Below are positions 60,147-64,000 of a DNA stretch of 64,000 nt, piece after piece. Origin of the DNA: Gleimia hominis (GTDB lineage Bacteria; Actinomycetota; Actinomycetes; Actinomycetales; Actinomycetaceae); assembly GCF_032085515.1 (NCBI RefSeq), contig NZ_JASXSX010000001.1:248001-312000 (forward strand), in the 5' to 3' direction. Under the pieces are notes generated by a model, which worked only from the letters and a program-made list of their open reading frames with translations, did no database searches and had not been told where the DNA came from. Position numbers and translations under genes: made by a program. How positions within the stretch are numbered: the first letter of the stretch is position 1; every line of letters starts with the position of its first letter.

Positions 60147-60511
60147 ATGCAACCCCCATGCATAACGATCGAGAAGCTTCAGCAAGGATACGGTCGAACC
60201 ACCGTACTTGAAGGAATCTCCACCGAACTTTCATGTGGAACGATTGCACTGCTCGGAAAAAATGGCGCTGGGAAAACAACGCTCCTACGAACACTCGCCG
60301 GCCAACTAAAACCTCAAGCCGGCCGCATCCTACTAAATGGAGCTGATGTTTACAGTAACAAATACGCAACCAGAACCAGTCGTATCGGTTATCTTCCCCA
60401 ACGCATGAGCTACGACCCACACCTACAGGTCTCTCAGTTCTGGAATACGTAACTCAGCACCGACCTGCCGGTTTTGGAATACGTAACTCAATACTGATCT
60501 CCCCATTCTGA
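60147..60511 (+). pseudogene. Frameshifted, truncated ABC transporter ATPase remnant
   Basis: An intact start with RBS (GAGAGGATAAG) leads into an ABC ATPase N-terminal half: Walker A LLGKNGAGKTTLLRTLAG (about residue 36), then RIGYLPQRMSYDPHLQVSQF (the Q-loop). The frame then reads WNT and stops at 60452. One extra base after GTTC would give LEYV, which is the usual continuation in this family, so a 1-bp deletion at about 60440 is likely. The corrected frame stops at 60511 within the 34-bp repeat. No signature, Walker B or membrane subunit follows. It is most likely a decaying gene. Confidence 0.75.
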
Positions 60512-60530
60512 AACACCTGCCTCAACCGCT
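60438..60530. repeat. 34-bp degenerate repeat at the break of the ABC ATPase remnant
   Basis: TGGAATACGTAACTCA occurs at 60441 and 60475, and a decayed form TGAAACACCTGCCTCA at 60509, exactly 34 bp apart. The repeat coincides with the frameshift and loss of the rest of the ABC gene. Confidence 0.8.
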
Positions 60531-61001
60531 TTACGCAGGTTTCGCAACTGGTTTCAATAAACTTGGCGTTACTTCACTTTCCACCACAACCGATAGTTGC
60601 TTACGGGCACGCTTCGCACTGGCAACCAAACCTGCGATTGCCGCGTCCCCAAGTTCACTCGGACTCACTGCCACATTCTGCAAGCCTAAGAAACTCATCG
60701 CCCGCATCGCCTGCTTCACCGTGCGCGCACGCACTCCCCACGCACCAATCAGCCCATCAGCAACCAGTGCGTTAAGTGTCGCTATCAGCCGCGCATCCAC
60801 CAGCTCATCCGCGTTGCACCCAGGTAGATAAACCATGTCCGGCGCCCGCCCCAGCTCCTCATAAATCGCCAGCACAGCAACCTCTAGCTGCTGCGGATCC
60901 AGATCATAAACTCCAAGCACAGGATGCGTCAGTTCCCCAACCGTAACCGCGACCGGTTCTGCAACCATATTTCTTTGCACGCCCACGTATGCCACCGACA
61001 T
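60531..61001 (-). CDS. Small protein with aldo/keto-reductase-like segment
   Basis: This 156-residue protein has a strong RBS (AAGGAGGG) before MSVAYVGVQRN. The middle segment (LEVAVLAIYEELGRAPDMVYLPG, then ATLNALVADGLIGAWGVRARTVKQAMRAM) reads like helix-strand units of the aldo/keto reductase barrel, where LxxLxxxGxIxxWGVS is common. The protein is far too short for a full barrel and the catalytic Asp/Tyr/Lys are missing, so it may be a remnant or a re-used fragment. Function unknown. Confidence 0.5.
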   Translation of the reverse strand: MSVAYVGVQRNMVAEPVAVTVGELTHPVLGVYDLDPQQLEVAVLAIYEELGRAPDMVYLPGCNADELVDARLIATLNALVADGLIGAWGVRARTVKQAMRAMSFLGLQNVAVSPSELGDAAIAGLVASAKRARKQLSVVVESEVTPSLLKPVAKPA

Positions 61002-61363
61002 TTACCCTCCTTAAAAAGCTGAATCCAGCAGGCCACTATTTGCAACCAAGTTGCTCTAACAAGCAACCAACACTACCGACACATTACCATCTTTACTAGT
61101 TTTTTAGGTTTTTTGACCGACACGCAATCAGAGAATGTACGCAACTAGAAGATATGCGCAAGTAACTAGAAGATATGCACAAGTAAAGAATGCGAGCAAG
61201 TAGAGGATGTGAGTTGCGAACGGATGTGCGCGAGTAGAGGATGTGAGCAACTGCAACAAGCAAATCTAGCGCGACAAGTGATCCCACCATCGCTGGTGAC
61301 CTATCATTTAGACAGATTCACCAGCTTCAACCCTGCACCGCAGAGGTGCAGTAAGGCACGTTT
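61002..61363. other. 362-bp A/T-rich intergenic stretch upstream of the Na+/H+ antiporter
   Basis: No gene is seen. It holds divergent promoter regions and a cluster of 17-21 bp imperfect repeats at 61126-61260. Confidence 0.65.
61126..61260. repeat. Cluster of imperfect 17-21 bp repeats before the antiporter gene
   Basis: About six copies of a GA(A/G)GAT(A/G)TG(C/A)GCAAGTA type unit follow each other, for example GAAGATATGCGCAAGTA, GAAGATATGCACAAGTA and GAGGATGTGAGCAACT. They are too regular for chance and do not look like protein coding. Confidence 0.75.
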
Positions 61364-62899
61364 ATGACCACTCTCGTTGCTCTAGCCATGCTCATGTTAG
61401 CCACGGTACTAGTTGTAACCATCGGGGATCGCCTGGGGTTACCTTGGCCAATATTGCTCATCTTCCTAGCAATCGGCGGGCTAGCGATTCCAAACGTATC
61501 AGCACTCTACGTGCCAGCAGACCTTATGCTGCCCATATTCCTCCCACCCCTACTGTGGGCCCTGGCGCGCAAAATGACGTGGGGCGCAATCAAAACTCAA
61601 CTGTCGACAATCGCGTCGCTGTCAATCGCCCTAGTGTTCGTCACAATCGGCGTGCTCACCGGGTTAACACTATGGCTCCTCCCGGTGGTGGGTGTGGCCG
61701 GAGCAATTGTACTTGCAGCAGCGCTAGCGCCACCCGACCCTGTGGCAGTCGATGCCATAGCAGTCTCCGCTGGGATTCCAAGACGCATCACCTCAACCCT
61801 ATCCACCGAAGGACTCTTTAACGACGCCGCATCGATCGTGACATTCAACCTAGGGTTAAACGCACTCCTCGCAGGCTCCGAACTTTCTTTCGCAAACGGG
61901 GCTAAAAGCTTCGTGTGGGCCGTAGTGGCGGCAGTGGCACTTGGGCTAGCAGTGGGGCGAGCAGCAGCGTGGTTCAGCGATCACGTCAGCAACGTCACAG
62001 CCCGCAACGCTTTGACCTGGGTTTTACCTTTTGCGGTATACGCTTTTGCCGAACACATTGAGGCGAGCGGTGTTATCGCAGTGGTTATAGTTGCGATTGA
62101 ACTGACTTCCAGAGCCACCCTAAGTGCAGAAGATCGCCTGTCGGGAGCCGCGTTTTGGGACACAATCGAAATGCTATTCACAGGCGTGGCATTCGGGTTA
62201 ATCGGCCTCTCCGTTAGCGCCGCAATAGACGAAATCGGCACCGAGCTGTGGCACGCCGCTTTAGTTGGGCTGGTACTGGGAGTCGCAGTAATTATCGTGC
62301 GCTTTATATGGATGCTTATTGCGGCAAAAATTAATCAGCGGCGCGAACGCTCGTTCGTAGCCCCACTAGACATACAAGAAGTGCTAGTGATGACGTGGGG
62401 TGGGATGCGCGGCCTAGTCACCTTGGCGTTAGCCCTGTCTATTCCCGCGAGCGCCTCTGGGACGCTTCACCACGAGGCCTCAGTGATATCTTTAGTGTTC
62501 CTCGTAGTCACCATGGTTATCCCCGGGTTGACCCTCCCCTCCCTCATGCGGACTCTTAATCTAAACGACACCTCCCAGCCCATTGACGACCTGCAAAAAC
62601 GTGCCCGGAAAGCCGCTGCGAACTACATTTTCGAAAAACAGGGTCGGCCCACCGCAAGATCACGCCGGGAAGCTCGGGAACAGTTGAAGAACCGTTTTGC
62701 ACGCTATGAGGAAAACCAGGAACGCAGTAAAGAAGATCGAAAACAAATGATGCGTGAATCCAAAGAGCTACGGCTTGGCGCACTTAAAGCCGCGCAAGAC
62801 GAACTGCTGCGCGCCCGCAACGAACCCGGAATTGAACCAGGGGCAATCGCCGAGATCCTAGATGACCTCGACCACATGATCCTCGCAACCAGAAACTAG
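61364..62899 (+). CDS. Na+/H+ antiporter, CPA1/NhaP type
   Basis: This 511-residue protein has about 12 TM helices and a polar C-terminal domain of about 110 residues with a coiled-coil look (EENQERSKEDRKQMMRESKEL). The ion-binding ND motif of CPA1 exchangers is Asn153-Asp154 in STEGLFNDAASIVTFN, and LAPPDPVAVDAI and WGGMRGLVTLALAL are further signatures. It exports Na+ (or K+) in exchange for H+. It has an ATG start, but no strong Shine-Dalgarno element lies directly upstream; AAGGCACG is the best candidate. Confidence 0.9.
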   Translation: MTTLVALAMLMLATVLVVTIGDRLGLPWPILLIFLAIGGLAIPNVSALYVPADLMLPIFLPPLLWALARKMTWGAIKTQLSTIASLSIALVFVTIGVLTGLTLWLLPVVGVAGAIVLAAALAPPDPVAVDAIAVSAGIPRRITSTLSTEGLFNDAASIVTFNLGLNALLAGSELSFANGAKSFVWAVVAAVALGLAVGRAAAWFSDHVSNVTARNALTWVLPFAVYAFAEHIEASGVIAVVIVAIELTSRATLSAEDRLSGAAFWDTIEMLFTGVAFGLIGLSVSAAIDEIGTELWHAALVGLVLGVAVIIVRFIWMLIAAKINQRRERSFVAPLDIQEVLVMTWGGMRGLVTLALALSIPASASGTLHHEASVISLVFLVVTMVIPGLTLPSLMRTLNLNDTSQPIDDLQKRARKAAANYIFEKQGRPTARSRREAREQLKNRFARYEENQERSKEDRKQMMRESKELRLGALKAAQDELLRARNEPGIEPGAIAEILDDLDHMILATRN

Positions 62900-62966
62900 C
62901 TGCGCGCGCCATCCTAAATAATGTGCAGCGCGCCCACGCTCAGTTCTCTTAAGTAACTCACCTACG

Positions 62967-63016
62967 CGGGCGAATTAGAGCCCGAGCTGACGGGGGCGAG
63001 TTAGAACCCGAGCTGT
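62967..63016. repeat. 26-bp direct repeat between antiporter and dehydrogenase genes
   Basis: Units CGGGCGAATTAGAGCCCGAG and GGGGCGAGTTAGAACCCGAG lie 26 bp apart between the convergent genes. No terminator hairpin was clear in this gap. Confidence 0.7.
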
Positions 63017-63088
63017 GGGCGCGCGGTATGTAAGCGCACCTGCTGGCGGCGCATATGTTCAAAGCCCAACCGCCAGTACGTGCCGCTG

Positions 63089-64000
63089 TTACAACGACAT
63101 ATCCACTACGGCGCGGCCAAGAATCTTGCCTTCACGCAGCTTCTGGTACCCCTCATTCGCCTGTTCTAGCGAGTAGTGAGTGGTGACAATCGACTTGTAA
63201 TCAATATCTCCCTGCGCCGCCAACTTCACTACCTGCGGCAAATCCTTCCGCGTGCGCGCACCGTAATTACCGACAATGGATTGCGACCGGCGGACCGTAC
63301 GGTTAATCTCCACATCCGCGGTCTGCACCCCCGCCCCCAAACCAATCGGAACCATCTTTCCGCCATCGCGCAACGAATCTAACGCAGACTTCCAAGTAGC
63401 GGGCGCGCCCAGTGCCTCAAACGCAATATCAACGCCCACACCATCGGTAGCAGCGAACACGGCTTCGCGCACATCCTGCTTAGCAGAGTTCACAACGTGA
63501 GTGGCACCAAGCTTCTTCGCGGCCTCCAGCTTCTCGTCATCAATATCAATCGCAACGATCTTGTCGGCACCAATCGCCTTACAGATTTGAATAATATTCG
63601 ACCCCACACCGCCCGTGGCAGCCACCGCAACCGTGTCCCCATAACGCACGTCCCCACCGTTACGCACCGCACCGAACGCGGTCAACGCTGCACACCCAAG
63701 GATCGCGCCCGCAACCGGATCCACGTTATCGGCAACCGGTGCCACCGACGTAGATGGAATCACCGCGTACTCGGCTAAACCACCCATCGAATACATCGCG
63801 ATCTCTTCGCCATCCAGGCTCTGCAGCCGAGTCTTCCCGTCATACAACTTGCCTTTAAGCCGGTTGAGGTCAAAGAAAGTTGAACACAGATCATCCCGGC
63901 CCTGCGCACAGAACTCACACTGCCCGCACGGCATCAAGAACGCGCCAGCAACTTTCTGCCCCACTTTAAGGCCCGTGTGTTCATTTCCGGGCCCCAGTTC
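63089..64000 (-). CDS. Zinc-type alcohol dehydrogenase (MDR family), 5' end cut by window
   Basis: This is the C-terminal 303 or so residues of a medium-chain dehydrogenase. The frame is open to the right edge (codons for ELGPGNEHTGLKVGQKVAG), so the start is outside. The structural zinc cysteines are in PCGQCEFCAQGRDDLC (four Cys). The NAD-binding motif is VAVAATGGVGSNIIQICKAIGA, with GAxGGVG-like AATGGVG and acidic Asp in AIDIDDE indicating NAD+ preference. The catalytic zinc Cys/His at the N-terminus are mostly outside. It oxidises alcohols or reduces aldehydes; the substrate is unknown. Confidence 0.88.
   Translation of the reverse strand, partial: ELGPGNEHTGLKVGQKVAGAFLMPCGQCEFCAQGRDDLCSTFFDLNRLKGKLYDGKTRLQSLDGEEIAMYSMGGLAEYAVIPSTSVAPVADNVDPVAGAILGCAALTAFGAVRNGGDVRYGDTVAVAATGGVGSNIIQICKAIGADKIVAIDIDDEKLEAAKKLGATHVVNSAKQDVREAVFAATDGVGVDIAFEALGAPATWKSALDSLRDGGKMVPIGLGAGVQTADVEINRTVRRSQSIVGNYGARTRKDLPQVVKLAAQGDIDYKSIVTTHYSLEQANEGYQKLREGKILGRAVVDMSL

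Overview
The window looks like a chromosome segment of a moderately high-GC actinobacterium, most likely a member or relative of the Actinomycetaceae (genus not resolvable by eye). The grounds are the actinobacterial GuaB1 protein, the coproporphyrin-dependent heme pathway with an actinobacterial-type ferrochelatase, a hemC-hemD fusion, a five-gene Asp23/AmaP operon, CsoR, and frequent GTG/TTG starts with 1-17 nt gene overlaps. No rRNA, tRNA, IS element, prophage or CRISPR array was seen. Both ends cut a gene (guaB1 on the left, a zinc-type alcohol dehydrogenase on the right).

Layout. 0-3.4 kb: end of guaB1, then a hydrolase/membrane-protein pair. 3.4-6.7 kb: copper export (a CsoR-type operator, copZ, copA). 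6.8-8.2 kb: a succinate-semialdehyde dehydrogenase. 8.4-14.3 kb: a large membrane protein, a DedA protein and a flippase-like protein with a kinase-like middle. 14.5-17.1 kb: a DsbA-like/CcdA-like thiol redox pair and a CPBP-like membrane protein. 17.2-18.8 kb: an AT-rich island with a secreted amidase and an overlapping small membrane protein. 19-28.3 kb plus hemL at 34 kb: heme synthesis. 28.4-31.3 kb: gluconate permease, kinase and regulator. 31.4-33.8 kb: BrnQ and a methyltransferase. 35.4-38.4 kb: pntAB. 38.6-43.9 kb: an oligopeptide ABC transporter. 44-49 kb: lactate permease and lutABC. 49-51.4 kb: csoR, a CDF cation exporter and a Cys-containing HTH regulator. 51.5-54.3 kb: a membrane protein and a MobA-like protein. 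54.4-56.8 kb: the Asp23/AmaP envelope-stress operon. 57-64 kb: an RluA-type pseudouridine synthase, an amino-acid permease, a frameshifted ABC ATPase remnant, a Na+/H+ antiporter and a partial alcohol dehydrogenase.

How the genes work together. The heme genes cover every step from glutamyl-tRNA to heme b: HemA, HemL, HemB, HemC-HemD, HemE, CgoX, and CpfC joined to ChdC. Nine activities are carried by seven ORFs, and two dyads lie between the divergent hemA and hemE. CsoR at 49 kb carries the C36-H61-C65 copper-site pattern, and the only CsoR-like operator seen is in front of copZ, 45 kb away. The gluconate genes form a divergent kinase-permease/regulator unit. The lldP-lutABC genes would take up L-lactate and oxidise it to pyruvate.

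A trait that runs through the window is short-period repeats and low-complexity inserts, both between genes and inside otherwise conserved enzymes (CopA, HemC, CgoX, RluA, the DedA tail, the regulator at 50.4 kb). The most striking case is CopA: its metal-binding HMA domain is absent from the N-terminus and sits inside the ATP-binding region. Other notable points are the CpfC-ChdC fusion with a His-rich joint and an internal ribosome binding site, and a palindrome in the heme promoter region that resembles a heme-sensor operator.
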